From contig JBNMHN010000079.1 in NCBI GenBank assembly GCA_050872805.1, forward strand, positions 1 through 6,000: a stretch of 6,000 bases of DNA. Direction: 5' to 3'. Shown here one piece after another: positions 5,474 to 6,000 of this stretch; the stretch's first letter is position 1, and each line of letters starts with the position of its first letter. Source of the stretch: CAKVOD01 sp050872805 (GTDB lineage Bacteria > Bacillota > Clostridia > Christensenellales > UBA1242). The translations under genes and the position numbers were made by a program. Under the pieces are notes generated by a model that searched no databases, had not been told where the DNA came from, and was given only the letters and a program-made list of their open reading frames with translations.

Positions 5474-5599
5474 TGAGTACAATCAAAATTGAATATATTT
5501 GTAAGGTTAGTATAAATTAAATAACTTGTCAAATTTTTTTGAACAAAAAAATACTACTACGAGATTAATGAAAGTTAGTATTCAAATGAGATAGAATTA

Positions 5600-6000
<401 letters not shown>

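Larger units (their letters stand above)
5235..5599. other. Regulatory interval and rRNA leader before 16S
   Basis: No protein gene is visible in these 365 bases. The interval holds the 18-bp stem-loop, the phased A-tracts, the promoter and the transcribed leader (about 5438-5599). The first part of the leader folds into a hairpin (5439-5473). I could not identify a boxA antitermination motif with confidence. The octamer GTTAGTAT occurs at 5506-5513 and 5574-5581. Confidence 0.6.

Noticed and set aside
5550..5590. tRNA gene or boxA antitermination site in the rRNA leader
   Set aside because: No cloverleaf arms or T-loop sequence is present, and no convincing boxA-like string was found.

Overview
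The window looks like a chromosomal segment of an uncultured, AT-leaning bacterium, probably a Bacillota/Clostridia-like lineage. The 16S rRNA gene that begins near 5600 is clearly bacterial. The promoters fit the sigma-70/sigma-A consensus, the intergenic DNA is very AT-rich, and strong Shine-Dalgarno sequences are present. The taxonomic guess is weak, because only about 400 nt of 16S are visible and no database comparison was possible.

Layout: positions 1-354 hold the 3' end of a DUF4143-type ATPase gene. Its stop codon overlaps the -35 box of a near-consensus promoter that drives leuS (417-2831), a complete 804-residue leucyl-tRNA synthetase. The 3' end of leuS runs directly into a roughly 84-bp unit made of two hairpins. 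The second hairpin is a good rho-independent terminator. The whole unit is repeated about 110 bp downstream with compensating stem changes, and a more decayed third copy may follow. The rest of the 2.8-4.0 kb interval is mostly non-coding. It holds a minus-strand terminator, a GC-rich structured island that could be a small RNA on the minus strand, and one plausible 55-codon membrane-peptide ORF.

Positions 3993-5234 encode a 413-residue orphan protein I do not recognise. It has an acidic N-terminal third, a Cys/Asn-rich middle and a helical, partly hydrophobic C-terminus. It has a strong ribosome binding site and a palindrome just upstream that could be an operator. A perfect 18-bp stem-loop separates it from the rRNA operon.

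The final part is an rRNA promoter region and the start of a 16S gene. Four A-tracts spaced exactly 10 bp apart and a T/A-rich UP-like element precede a TTGACT-17-TATACT promoter. A leader hairpin follows at the expected transcript 5' end, and then the 16S gene, which is cut by the window edge. LeuRS and rRNA are both translation machinery, but they have separate promoters and are not one operon. Nothing here resembles a defence locus, CRISPR array, transposon or phage. The best candidates for something undescribed are the Cys-rich orphan protein, the repeated leuS-tail/terminator unit and the possible minus-strand RNA.
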